Shown here: positions 1 to 7,766 of the stretch, piece after piece
Layout of the letters: the number at the start of each line of letters is the position of its first letter
Numbering within the stretch: position 1 is the stretch's first letter
Source of the DNA: Mucilaginibacter oryzae
GTDB lineage: Bacteria; Bacteroidota; Bacteroidia; Sphingobacteriales; Sphingobacteriaceae
Direction: 5' to 3'
Assembly (NCBI RefSeq): GCF_003148845.1
Contig: NZ_QGHA01000004.1
Location: 372,001 to 436,000, forward strand
Length of the DNA: 64,000 nucleotides
The notes under the pieces: generated by a model
Seen by the model: only the letters and a program-made list of their open reading frames with translations
The model's database searches: none
Told to the model about the DNA's origin: nothing
Position numbers and translations under genes: made by a program

Positions 1-1
1 G

Positions 2-1105
2 TTGGTAAAACGCGATGGCACCATCCAAAAATCGAGGATCAAAGAACTTTACACTTTCGAAGGTTTAGGTAAAGTTAAAGCTACTGAAGTAAAATCGGGA
101 GATATCTGCGCTGTTGTAGGGATCGACGGTTTTGACATCGGTGATACTATTGCCGATTTTGAAAACCCTGAGCAATTAGAGGTTATCAAAATTGATGAGC
201 CAACCATGAACATGTTGTTCACCATCAACAACTCACCTTTCTTTGGTAAAGAAGGTAAATTTGTTACCTCCCGCCACCTGCGCGACCGTTTATATAAAGA
301 GATGGAGAAAAACCTGGCGCTTAAGGTTGTTGAAACCGAATCGCCTGATTCGTACCTCGTTTATGGTCGTGGTATCCTTCACTTGTCGGTATTAATTGAA
401 ACTATGCGCCGCGAAGGTTACGAGTTACAGGTTGGTCAGCCGCAGGTTATTGTTAAACAAATTGATGGCGTTAAATGCGAGCCGGTTGAAACCCTCATTG
501 TTGATGTACCTGCCGATGTTGCCGGTAAAGTAATTGAGCTGGTAACCCAACGTAAAGGCGACCTGTTGATTATGGAGCCTAAAGGCGACTTACAACACTT
601 AGAGTTTGAGATACCATCGCGCGGTATCATCGGTTTACGTAACAACGTATTAACCGCTACTGCTGGTGAGGCTATCATGGCACACCGCTTTAAAGCTTAT
701 GAGCCATGGAAAGGCCCGATTCCAGGCCGTTCAAACGGTGTATTGATCTCGATGGAAAAAGGCCAGACAACTGCCTACGCTATCGATAAATTACAGGATC
801 GCGGTCGTTTCTTTGTTGACCCGGGTGTTGATATTTATGAAGGCCAGATTTTGGGCGAGCACATCCGCGATAACGATTTGGTGATCAACGTGGTTAAGGG
901 TAAACAGTTAACCAACATGCGTGCATCAGGTAGTGACGACAACGTGCGTATTGCGCCGGCCATCAAATTCTCTTTAGAGGAATCGATGGAGTATATCCAG
1001 GCCGATGAGTACATTGAAGTTACGCCGCAAAGCATGCGTTTACGTAAAATCTACCTAACCGAAAACGAGCGTAAAATCAACGCTAAAAGGTTTGTTAATC
1101 AATAA
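2..1105 (+). CDS. typA: Ribosome-binding GTPase TypA/BipA, C-terminal part (5' end outside window)
   Basis: This is the last 367 residues of a protein that is normally about 600 residues long, so the GTPase domain and much of domain II lie outside the window. What remains are the rest of the beta-barrel domain, the EF-G-like domains III and V (YGRGILHLSVLIETMRREG, then RGIIGLRNN) and the BipA-specific C-terminal domain with GVLISMEKGQTTAYAID. TypA binds the 70S ribosome near the A site and helps 50S assembly and stress or cold growth. The frame enters at base 2, and the apparent first codon is internal. A rho-independent terminator follows the stop. Confidence 0.96.
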   Translation: MVKRDGTIQKSRIKELYTFEGLGKVKATEVKSGDICAVVGIDGFDIGDTIADFENPEQLEVIKIDEPTMNMLFTINNSPFFGKEGKFVTSRHLRDRLYKEMEKNLALKVVETESPDSYLVYGRGILHLSVLIETMRREGYELQVGQPQVIVKQIDGVKCEPVETLIVDVPADVAGKVIELVTQRKGDLLIMEPKGDLQHLEFEIPSRGIIGLRNNVLTATAGEAIMAHRFKAYEPWKGPIPGRSNGVLISMEKGQTTAYAIDKLQDRGRFFVDPGVDIYEGQILGEHIRDNDLVINVVKGKQLTNMRASGSDDNVRIAPAIKFSLEESMEYIQADEYIEVTPQSMRLRKIYLTENERKINAKRFVNQ

Positions 1106-1127
1106 TTGATTATAATATGTTTTTTGG

Positions 1128-1158
1128 AAGCCTCTCCGGTTCGGAGGGGCTTTTTTAT
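1128..1158 (+). terminator. Rho-independent terminator of typA
   Basis: An 11-bp stem (arms 1128-1138 and 1142-1152, with one G-T pair) and a 3-base loop are followed by a run of T. It lies 22 bases after the typA stop. Confidence 0.9.
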
Positions 1159-1319
1159 TTAAGGCGGATACGAGGCACCTACCGAGCCAAAAGCAGGTTT
1201 AATATCCTACAGGTAGCCAGTTTTATCGTTTTATACTCCGTGGGAGTAACGTATTTATAGAAAACATCATCAGGGTTCGATGATTTTGCTGGAACGCGGT
1301 AATTAGCTTTAGTCAACTT

Positions 1320-1787
1320 TTATAAAAGTTGATTTAACAAGCCGCTTGTTTCTCCGCTTTTGATTAGTTTCGAAATGGCATCGGTAATTCTCTTGTTTCG
1401 GCCAAATGAGAAAGGGAAATACCCGCTGCCATACATGTTCTGCACATTGATATGGGCCTCATCATTTTTAAACAGGATAGCTATTTTGGAGCCAATAGTC
1501 CAACGCCGTTCTTTATGAGCTGTTAAAAAAATTGCATTTGAGCGGTTTACCCGCCAACCGGCCTGCTCAAGTTCTTTTTTTAAAGTTGCCCGCAACTCTG
1601 TAACCGGTTGCTCAAGGTTAACTTTTATAAGTTTATTGTTTTTGATAATAGCCCGAAGCGACAGGATTGATAACACCAGCATGATTGGAAGTATTATAAA
1701 AAATGGCGTTGGTATGCCATTTTGCTTTATGTCGCTGATCTTAATTATATCCACAATAAGGAATATAATTATAAAGTGAAATGGCAA
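1320..1787 (-). CDS. Small membrane protein of unknown function
   Basis: I do not recognise this family. The protein has two hydrophobic segments near the N-terminus (FHFIIIFLIVDII and FFIILPIMLVLSILSL), then a basic soluble domain of about 100 residues (ELRATLKKELEQAGW, TAHKERRWTIGSKIAILF, YGSGYFPFSFGRNKRI). The only conventional start is a TTG at 1787. The frame stays open and protein-like upstream to 1877 (reading EKINFEKSIASQSAKWVGAD), and an ATG at 1883-1885 would join it if one base were added. The true N-terminus is therefore probably longer than the coordinates given, or the gene has a small lesion. It stands alone, convergent with typA. Confidence 0.6.
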   Translation of the reverse strand: MPFHFIIIFLIVDIIKISDIKQNGIPTPFFIILPIMLVLSILSLRAIIKNNKLIKVNLEQPVTELRATLKKELEQAGWRVNRSNAIFLTAHKERRWTIGSKIAILFKNDEAHINVQNMYGSGYFPFSFGRNKRITDAISKLIKSGETSGLLNQLL

Positions 1788-1908
1788 TAAAAAATAGTAG
1801 TATTTTGAAATAAAATCGGCACCAACCCATTTTGCGCTTTGGCTGGCTATCGATTTTTCAAAATTTATTTTTTCAATTCAGACATTAGGCATCGTTTAAA
1901 AATAGCGC

Positions 1909-2670
1909 TTAAAAATCCAGCGGCCCCAGCCTGCGCATGTTTTTCATGATGAGGTACTGCCTGTGCCTTAAATATTTGGTAGGATTAGTAGCCGACCATT
2001 TCAACGGGCTCGGGAAGATCACCGCGATGGCCGCTGCCTCTTGCCTTGTTAAATCAGACGCTGATTTATGGAAATAAGCCTGCGAGGCAGCCTCAACACC
2101 GTAAATGCCATCGCCCATTTCAATTTCATTGAGGTAAACCTCCATAATGCGTTTTTTGCTCCAGAAGGTTTCTATCAGTATAGTGAAGTAAGCCTCAATA
2201 CCTTTTCGTAACAGCGAGCGGCCTTCCCATAAAAAAACGTTTTTAGCTACCTGTTGCGATATGGTGCTGCCGCCAATCAGTTTTTTGCTGTGCGAGTTTT
2301 TTTCGATGGCTTTTTCAATGGCGTTAAAATCGAAGCCGTGATGTTCGAGGAAGGTCTGGTCTTCGGCGGCAACGGCAGCCCGTTTCATATTGTCGGAAAT
2401 GTCGTCAAAGTCTTTCCATTTCTTATCTATCTTCCATTCTTTACCGGCAGCTTTGCGCTGAAAGCCGCGCTCGACCATGAGCCAGGTAAAAGGCGGGTTT
2501 ATAAAACGATATGCGATTACCCCCAACAGGCTCAAACCAAAAAACAGGATAAACGTCAGTTTAACTATCCTGAATATAAGTTTAGGTATGCCGTAATATT
2601 TCGAATCCCATTTTGAATTCCGATTGCCCGACTTTGATTTCTGGTTGTTTTTGCCGAAAATTTTGAACAC
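1909..2670 (-). CDS. mtgA: Monofunctional biosynthetic peptidoglycan transglycosylase (GT51)
   Basis: The enzyme polymerises lipid II into glycan strands at the periplasmic face of the inner membrane. One N-terminal membrane anchor lies at about residues 31-54. The glycosyltransferase-51 motifs appear in order: AAEDQTF with the catalytic Glu near residue 103, GGSTISQQVAKN near 133, and KRIMEVYLNEIEMG near 173. No penicillin-binding transpeptidase domain follows, which separates it from class A PBPs. The frame is open to a TTG at 2730, but that start lies inside a 15-bp inverted repeat, so I place the start at the GTG at 2670 (253 residues). It lies downstream of rplI on the same strand, beyond a terminator. 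Confidence 0.9.
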   Translation of the reverse strand: MFKIFGKNNQKSKSGNRNSKWDSKYYGIPKLIFRIVKLTFILFFGLSLLGVIAYRFINPPFTWLMVERGFQRKAAGKEWKIDKKWKDFDDISDNMKRAAVAAEDQTFLEHHGFDFNAIEKAIEKNSHSKKLIGGSTISQQVAKNVFLWEGRSLLRKGIEAYFTILIETFWSKKRIMEVYLNEIEMGDGIYGVEAASQAYFHKSASDLTRQEAAAIAVIFPSPLKWSATNPTKYLRHRQYLIMKNMRRLGPLDF

Positions 2671-2697
2671 TGTTATGAATATTGCCTTATAAAAGAA

Positions 2698-2728
2698 GAG
2701 GGTGTTTTGCCATTGGCAAAACACCCTC
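2698..2728 (-). terminator. Perfect 15-bp hairpin in the mtgA leader
   Basis: The arms at 2698-2712 and 2714-2728 are exact reverse complements. Read on the minus strand, the hairpin is followed by a T-rich stretch, so it could be a second terminator or attenuator between rplI and mtgA. Its core, GGTGTTTTG/CAAAACACC, is the same as that of the rplI terminator 120 bases away. Confidence 0.6.
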
Positions 2729-2770
2729 AAAAATTATAATTTTTTCCAGAAATCCGAAATAAATATTCTT

Positions 2771-2904
2771 GATTTCGGATTTCGGAGGTTCGATTTCGGA
2801 TTTGTTTTTTTATTAAATCTGTATCAAAAAAAAGGTGTTTTGAATTAACAAAACACCTTTTTTTATTTTTCAAAATCCGAAATCTTAAATCCGAATTCCG
2901 AAAT
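2771..2904. repeat. Intergenic inverted repeat built from the word ATTTCGGA
   Basis: The left arm (2771-2804) carries the word ATTTCGGAT three times and the right arm (2871-2904) carries its reverse complement three times. The two 34-base arms match at most positions. A further copy of the complement at 2750-2760 gives a nested hairpin. The rplI terminator sits between the arms. Confidence 0.75.
2827..2868 (-). terminator. Rho-independent terminator of the rpsF-rpsR-rplI operon
   Basis: A 16-bp stem (2827-2842 with 2849-2864) and a 6-base loop form an A-run/T-run hairpin that would work in both directions. It lies 45 bases past the rplI stop. Confidence 0.88.
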
Positions 2905-2908
2905 ATAA

Positions 2909-3352
2909 TTATTCCGCTACTACTTCAAACGGAACCTGTACTTTAACTTCTTTGTGCAGGTTGATGTTGGCTACATATTCACCAACAAATTTAGGCTCCT
3001 GATCAAAAGTAATTCTGCGACGATCAACCTCGAAGCCTTCTTTTTTCAAAGCGTCTGCAACCTGGATAGTATTGATAGCACCGAAAATTTTACCGGTTTC
3101 GCCGGCTTTAGCGCCAATAGTAAGTTTAACGCCTTCTAATTTAGCTGCAACCGCATCGGCATCCTTGCGGATTTTCTCTTGCTTAAATTGAGCTTGTTTT
3201 AAGTTTTCGGCTAAAACTTTACGCGCGCTTTCGGTAGCTAATATGGCGTAACCTTTTGGTAAAAGGTAGTTACGGCCATAACCTGGTTTCACATTTACGA
3301 TATCGTCTTTATCACCCAGGTTTTTTACATCTTGTTTTAAAATAACTTCCAT
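2909..3352 (-). CDS. rplI: 50S ribosomal protein L9
   Basis: The protein has 147 residues, the usual length for bL9. The N-terminal rRNA-binding lobe shows VILKQDVKNLGDKDDIVNVKPGYGRNYL (quoted in parts: VILKQDVKNLG and VKPGYGRNYLLPKGYA). A long connecting helix of about residues 45-75 and a C-terminal lobe (GKIFGAINTIQVADAL) follow. It is the last gene of the rpsF-rpsR-rplI operon, with a 15-base gap after rpsR and a strong terminator after its stop. Confidence 0.98.
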   Translation of the reverse strand: MEVILKQDVKNLGDKDDIVNVKPGYGRNYLLPKGYAILATESARKVLAENLKQAQFKQEKIRKDADAVAAKLEGVKLTIGAKAGETGKIFGAINTIQVADALKKEGFEVDRRRITFDQEPKFVGEYVANINLHKEVKVQVPFEVVAE

Positions 3353-3367
3353 TTCTTAAATCTCCTA

Positions 3368-3631
3368 TTATTTTAATGAATCTGTAACGTAAGGTAATAA
3401 ACCGATATGACGGGCACGTTTAACAGCCTGGGCCACTTTACGCTGAAATTTTAATGAAGTACCGGTTAAACGGCGTGGTAATACCTTACCCTGATCGTTA
3501 ATGAACTTCAATAAAAAGTTTGCGTCTTTGTAATCAATATACTTGATACCGTTCTTTTTAAAACGGCAGTATTTTTTACGGTTATCCTCCACTTTTGGAG
3601 CGGTAACGTATTTAATTTGTTCGTTAGCCAT
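3368..3631 (-). CDS. rpsR: 30S ribosomal protein S18
   Basis: This is an 87-residue bS18. The core motifs [36 protein letters not shown] and [16 protein letters not shown] are all present. It binds S6 and the central domain of 16S rRNA. Its ATG overlaps the rpsF stop (TAATG), so the two are translationally coupled as expected for partners made in equal amounts. Confidence 0.98.
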   Translation of the reverse strand: MANEQIKYVTAPKVEDNRKKYCRFKKNGIKYIDYKDANFLLKFINDQGKVLPRRLTGTSLKFQRKVAQAVKRARHIGLLPYVTDSLK

Positions 3632-3993
3632 TAGTTTGCTGCCTCCTCTGCTTTAGGTTTTTTGTTGAAAGCACCGCTACGTTTTTTGTCATTGTAAGCA
3701 ATGGCATGTTTATCCAAAGCAATGGTCAGGAAACGCAAAACACGCTCATCGCGCCTTAACTCAACCTCCAATTTGTTAATTAATTCACCTGGAGCCTTAA
3801 ATTCAGTTAAGTGATAGTACCCTGTAGTTTTCTTTTGGATAGGGTACGCTAATTTTCTCAAACCCCAATTATCCTCCTGGATAATTTCGGCTCCGCCATC
3901 AGTTAATACTTTGCTAAATTTGGCATTTGCCTCTTTAGCAACTTCTTCTGAAAGCAACGGGGTTAGAACGATCACGATTTCGTACTGTTGCAT
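3631..3993 (-). CDS. rpsF: 30S ribosomal protein S6
   Basis: This is a 120-residue bS6 with the family opening [14 protein letters not shown] and the strands [21 protein letters not shown] and [18 protein letters not shown] (each quoted in part of the domain). The C-terminal tail is lysine-rich and low in complexity, as is common in this phylum. It is the first gene of the operon and has a canonical Bacteroidota promoter 42-73 bases upstream. Confidence 0.98.
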   Translation of the reverse strand: MQQYEIVIVLTPLLSEEVAKEANAKFSKVLTDGGAEIIQEDNWGLRKLAYPIQKKTTGYYHLTEFKAPGELINKLEVELRRDERVLRFLTIALDKHAIAYNDKKRSGAFNKKPKAEEAAN

Positions 3994-4034
3994 TATACTT
4001 GATTTTTAATTATTTACCCGCTATAACGGGGCTG

Positions 4035-4066
4035 CAAATGTATGTATTAATTTAATCATTTCAAAG
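4035..4066 (-). promoter_or_regulatory. Bacteroidota-type promoter of rpsF operon
   Basis: On the minus strand a TTTG box (4062-4065) is followed after exactly 19 bases by TACATTTG (4035-4042), an exact match to TAnnTTTG. Transcription would start near 4029, leaving a leader of about 36 bases before rpsF. Confidence 0.8.
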
Positions 4067-4166
4067 TTTATAATTACCGTATTTTAACGTATTGACGGCA
4101 GGCCTGAAACTGGTTAACTTGGTATAACCTGTTAATCACCAAATCACTAACCTAATTCTTAATGTA

Positions 4167-4613
4167 ATGAATTCAGCCGCTTTAGTTAACCCACTGTTAT
4201 TAGGGGGATTATTGGGCCTTACCGGCCAAAGTATCCGTGTTATAGTTGGTTTAAAGAAAACCTTCGATGTTAGCCAGCAACAAAATACCCGGTTTAAAGA
4301 TTCGTTTGAGGCCGCCCAGTTACTGATCAGCCTTTTAATAGGCTTTGTTGCCGGATTGCTTGGAATATTAGCGCAGTTGGATTTTACGAAGGATTTTGTC
4401 TGGACAAAGGATATTACTATTGAAATAATAGCGATAGGCTACGCCGGTGCCGACTTTATTGAGGGCTTTATCAAAAAGTTTCTGCCGTCATCAGATAGCG
4501 GGGTAAACAAATCTGCAGATGCTAATGCTGTTCAGTCTGGGGCAGCAGGTACGGGGCAATCCGCCGCAACCGGTTTATCAACAGAAGAATCGACAGAAGA
4601 TATAGCCGGATAA
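4167..4613 (+). CDS. Holin-like small membrane protein
   Basis: The 148-residue protein has three hydrophobic stretches: PLLLGGLLGLTGQSIRVIVG (about 8-28), AAQLLISLLIGFVAGLLGIL (about 48-68) and IEIIAIGYAGADFIEGFI (about 85-103). A low-complexity polar tail rich in Ser, Ala and Gly follows. This layout is holin-like, but I recognise no specific family. The gene lies 4 bases upstream of a predicted cell-wall hydrolase on the same strand, and that pairing is the main reason for the call. No other phage genes are nearby. Confidence 0.55.
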   Translation: MNSAALVNPLLLGGLLGLTGQSIRVIVGLKKTFDVSQQQNTRFKDSFEAAQLLISLLIGFVAGLLGILAQLDFTKDFVWTKDITIEIIAIGYAGADFIEGFIKKFLPSSDSGVNKSADANAVQSGAAGTGQSAATGLSTEESTEDIAG

Positions 4614-4617
4614 GAAG

Positions 4618-5532
4618 ATGGGAAATTTATATACTGTAACCGCGTCTGCCCTTTACCTCAGGAGCAGCGCGCAATCCGGTGATAAGCTTAATATTATCAC
4701 GGTTTTAAAAAACAGCGAGCAGGTTGATGTTATGGATGCAACTTTGGCCGATTGGTATAAGGTTACTACCATACAACGAAACCCTAACGTTACAGGTTTT
4801 GCAGCAAGCAGGTATTTAAAACAGGTTACGGTTGATGATGCAGCCGCGCAACCTGCGGCAGCCCAATTTGTTCCTGTTAACCTGCCCCCAAATGCCGCTT
4901 CGCGAAGGAATAACCATGCAGCATGGCAGTATCCGCTATCCGAGCCGGATATGCCAAAAGTCACATCGACGGATGTAGCCGGGCGAATTAACGAGATTTA
5001 TAATGTGATTAACTACATAGCGGTTGATACCAGCGCCAGGTACAGGGTTGATGAACATACTTATTGCAATATATATGCCTATGATTATTGCTATTTATGC
5101 AACGTTTTTTTGCCCCGAGTATGGTGGACGGATAAAGCTTTGCAAACTGTGCTTGCCGGTGGCGCGGTAAAGCCGAGCTACGGCAATACGGTAATTGAAC
5201 TGAACGCGAACGCGATTTTTAGATGGCTTGAAAACTGGGGCGAAAAATTTGGATGGGTACGAACCTACGATTTGACCGATTTGCAGGAAAACGTGAATCA
5301 GGGAAAGATAGGTGTTATAAGCGGCCCTAATAAAAACCCTAACCGAAGCGGGCATATATGCTGTGTGGTTCCTGAAAAAGATGGTTATAAAGCTACCCGA
5401 TCAGGAAATGCGGTGGTTATACCCCTGCTATCTCAGGCCGGAGCAAAAAACATCAGGTTTTACAGCAACAATAAATGGTGGTTGCTACCGCAGATAAAAG
5501 AGTTTGGTTTTTGGTACAATAATAATGTGTAA
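4618..5532 (+). CDS. SH3-domain protein with a predicted cysteine-peptidase/cell-wall hydrolase domain
   Basis: The 304-residue protein has no signal peptide. Residues 1-68 form a bacterial SH3 domain (LYTVTASALYLRSSAQSGDK, then ADWYKVTT and GFAASRYLK), which usually binds the cell wall. After a linker, residues 120-300 contain DEHTYCNIYAYDYCYL, a Cys in the position of an NlpC/P60 or CHAP nucleophile, and then a later His in RSGHICCVVPE. This suggests a papain-like peptidase or amidase. Lack of a signal peptide fits export through a holin or a contractile device. It follows the holin-like gene with an AGAAG just before its ATG. Function is inferred. Confidence 0.6.
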   Translation: MGNLYTVTASALYLRSSAQSGDKLNIITVLKNSEQVDVMDATLADWYKVTTIQRNPNVTGFAASRYLKQVTVDDAAAQPAAAQFVPVNLPPNAASRRNNHAAWQYPLSEPDMPKVTSTDVAGRINEIYNVINYIAVDTSARYRVDEHTYCNIYAYDYCYLCNVFLPRVWWTDKALQTVLAGGAVKPSYGNTVIELNANAIFRWLENWGEKFGWVRTYDLTDLQENVNQGKIGVISGPNKNPNRSGHICCVVPEKDGYKATRSGNAVVIPLLSQAGAKNIRFYSNNKWWLLPQIKEFGFWYNNNV

Positions 5533-5627
5533 ACACAACAAGGATTTTAGGTTAATTTTAAGAAATTAGTGACTGCCGCGCCAAACATATTTGTACCATG
5601 GTAGTTTATCAAATAAAAAAGAAGGCT

Positions 5628-5870
5628 ATGCAAACCGCAACTCTCCCAATAGCGAACACTAATGCAAACCCGGCACTTACTTTTGATGAAATATTAATGT
5701 CGGGCGGCGGCGATGATCCTTTAGAAGGCGATTGGAATGATGAAGAGGATGAGGATTTTGATGATGTACTTGACGACAAGGACGATCTGCATGAAATACA
5801 GGTAAATGATGACCGGGATGAACCCGACCCCGAAGACGACGATCATTTACCGGATGACGACTGGCAGTGA
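5628..5870 (+). CDS. Small highly acidic protein, unknown function
   Basis: This protein of about 80 residues is dominated by Asp and Glu in its second half (DWNDEEDEDFDDVLDDKDD and later DPEDDDHLPDDDW). The ATG at 5628 is preferred, although the frame is open from 5598. No family is recognised. Its last codons form the left arm of a 14-bp inverted repeat shared with the convergent gene. Confidence 0.5.
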   Translation: MQTATLPIANTNANPALTFDEILMSGGGDDPLEGDWNDEEDEDFDDVLDDKDDLHEIQVNDDRDEPDPEDDDHLPDDDWQ

Positions 5871-5884
5871 TCATCCGGTAAATG
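5844..5884. terminator. 14-bp inverted repeat between convergent genes
   Basis: The arms at 5844-5857 and 5871-5884 are perfect reverse complements, with a 13-base loop that holds the stop of the acidic-protein gene. There is no long T-run, so it may be a processing hairpin or a weak two-way terminator. Confidence 0.6.
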
Positions 5885-5895
5885 GCCTGGTTTTG

Positions 5896-7032
5896 CTATT
5901 GAAAATGATCGAACATGTCGCCAAACATGTCTTCCATCATTTGTTGCATAACTACGTCTTTCATCATGTTTATCTGTTCCTTAAACCAGCCTTTAGGTCT
6001 TTTTTTCGAATCAGCGAGCAGCATTTTGAACATGGCGGCTTCTTTTTCGGCACGGCGTCGCTGGGCCGAAAATTTCTGCGGACTGAATTTTCCGTTTTTA
6101 TCAATGAAATCGGCCACGGTAGTGCCGTTGCTGTAACGGATTTGATGAATGGACCGGTTTAGCTCCTGAAGCTGGCTTTCTAACAGTTTGATGTAGTGCT
6201 TCAGCATGTTATCAGCCCCCGTTGCTACGTCTGTTTCATTATCATCCGTATAGGTAAGTTGCAATTTCAACAGCGTGAAAAAGTCATTTTCCTGGTAGGC
6301 TTTGGTTACCTGTTTAACAATTTCTGTTTTTTGTTCCTTTAATTCGGCGTCTCTTTCCAAATCAGGATGAAACTTTTTTATCAGGCGCATATAAATGCTG
6401 CGTGCGTCTTTAGCTATATCCGCAGTTTCATCCTTGCCTTTTTTGGTTGCGGTCTTAGCTTTTGTGTTTTCAGCTTCGGCATTCAGGGTATTAAAGAAAT
6501 CTTCGCGTTTGCTGTTAATTTGTTCTGCAAATTTTTCCCTGAACTCTTCAAAATATGCTTCCTGGCCTTTTTTTAGCATTTCCTTCACATCTATCTCAAC
6601 GCCAATTAAATCGCTTATTGATTTAGCTACCTGCACGGCATCATCATCGGCTGCAAGTTCATCTAACGAGTAACCGGTATATTTTTCATGAAGTTTGGAT
6701 AGTACGGTATCCTGGTGTCCGAAGATATCAAGTAAGCTATCTAATTCGTGGCCCATATAGTTTGCCAGGTACTCTTTGTTATACTTACCTACGCCAATTT
6801 GGGTGGCCAATTCATCAATCCTGATCAAAAGATCGCGCATGAGTAATTGTGCTTCATGCTCAAGCGGTAAAAGTTCGTGTTCAATTTTGGCGTAAGCTTT
6901 TTGTAAGCCTTCGGCCATATTTATTTTAAACTGTTTTTGCTTTTCAATTTCGGCTAACAGTTTTTCGTATTTAACGTAAGTTTTTGATTTTGGCGAAGTA
7001 CTGTTTTTTTTAGGAGTAGTTATGATTTTCAT
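5896..7032 (-). CDS. J-domain-like coiled-coil protein
   Basis: The 378-residue protein is mostly helical and charged, with coiled-coil potential throughout. Around residues 210-260 it has a J-like segment, ARSIYMRLIKKFHPDLERD followed by VTKAYQENDFFTLLKL, including the HPD tripeptide by which DnaJ proteins stimulate Hsp70. The usual Gly/Phe and zinc-finger regions of a full DnaJ are absent. The C-terminus is rich in Met and Phe (MMKDVVMQQMMEDMFGDMFD). A role as an Hsp70 partner is inferred from HPD alone. It has no clear operon partners. Confidence 0.65.
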   Translation of the reverse strand: MKIITTPKKNSTSPKSKTYVKYEKLLAEIEKQKQFKINMAEGLQKAYAKIEHELLPLEHEAQLLMRDLLIRIDELATQIGVGKYNKEYLANYMGHELDSLLDIFGHQDTVLSKLHEKYTGYSLDELAADDDAVQVAKSISDLIGVEIDVKEMLKKGQEAYFEEFREKFAEQINSKREDFFNTLNAEAENTKAKTATKKGKDETADIAKDARSIYMRLIKKFHPDLERDAELKEQKTEIVKQVTKAYQENDFFTLLKLQLTYTDDNETDVATGADNMLKHYIKLLESQLQELNRSIHQIRYSNGTTVADFIDKNGKFSPQKFSAQRRRAEKEAAMFKMLLADSKKRPKGWFKEQINMMKDVVMQQMMEDMFGDMFDHFQ

Positions 7033-7071
7033 ACAGGAAGATGGATAAGTATTGTAGTAAGTAATCGGGAG

Positions 7072-7659
7072 TTAGGTTATTTTTTCCGCAAACAGTTCAT
7101 CAAGGTTTAATACAAAGCCGGGAAGCACCGGCGTAGTAACTTCATCGCCTGTAGTTAACAGGCGCGACGCCTGATACTTATTTTCAACAAGAGTATATCT
7201 GAGAAAAGTTTTTTCAGCGGGATGAATAATCCAGTACTCAAGCACACCGTTTTCTTCATATACCTCGTATTTATTTTGTAACTCTTTTTTATTGTTTCCC
7301 GGCGATAGTATTTCAACCACGATGTCAGGGGCTCCAAGACAACCTTTTTCGTCAATTTTTAGCGGATTGCAAACCACACAGATATCAGGCTGTACAACGG
7401 TTTTGATACTTTTATTTTCCGTCGAACGCTTATTTAGCCTTACATCAAAGGGGGCGGAAAACACCTCGCACGATTTGCCGTCAAGGTGGTTGCCAATCCA
7501 TCTGCTTAACCGAAGTGAAATACGCTGATGAACCGATCCCGGGGCCGGGCTCATTTTAAAAATCTTACCTTTAATAATTTCCAGGCGCTCATCAAATGTC
7601 CACTTCAGGTAGTCGGCGTATGTATATGTTTTTGTTAAATCGAGATCAGAAAACTGCAT
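7072..7659 (-). CDS. Uma2-family (DUF820) putative restriction-like endonuclease
   Basis: This is a 195-residue PD-(D/E)XK-fold protein of the Uma2/DUF820 family. Diagnostic stretches are the opening TYADYLKWTFDERLEIIKGK, then VQPDICVVC, GAPDIVVEILSPGNNKKEL with D and E of the active site, KYEVYEENGVLEYWIIHP, and a C-terminal LPGFVLNLDELF. The family is widespread and mostly uncharacterised; nuclease activity is inferred from the fold. It stands alone, divergent from dnaX. Confidence 0.88.
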   Translation of the reverse strand: MQFSDLDLTKTYTYADYLKWTFDERLEIIKGKIFKMSPAPGSVHQRISLRLSRWIGNHLDGKSCEVFSAPFDVRLNKRSTENKSIKTVVQPDICVVCNPLKIDEKGCLGAPDIVVEILSPGNNKKELQNKYEVYEENGVLEYWIIHPAEKTFLRYTLVENKYQASRLLTTGDEVTTPVLPGFVLNLDELFAEKIT

Positions 7660-7753
7660 AGCAACCAGTGTTTATTCAAAAATACAGATTTTAGCTGATA
7701 CCGGTGTTCAAAATTTCAGCCATAGGCCTCTTTCACCAAACCTAATTTCTCAC

Positions 7754-7761
7754 TACCTTAG
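7754..7761 (+). promoter_or_regulatory. TAnnTTTG-like box directly before dnaX start
   Basis: TACCTTAG matches TAnnTTTG with one mismatch and ends 5 bases before the GTG of dnaX, which would give a leaderless or nearly leaderless message. No clear -33 box is seen, so support is limited. Confidence 0.4.
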
Positions 7762-7766
7762 CGCTT

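Noticed and set aside
5806..6162. 118-codon plus-strand frame
   Set aside because: It crosses the 3' ends of two convergent genes and the hairpin between them, mostly antisense to the J-domain-like protein.
7072..7659. Restriction-modification system
   Set aside because: The Uma2 protein has no methyltransferase or specificity partner near it.
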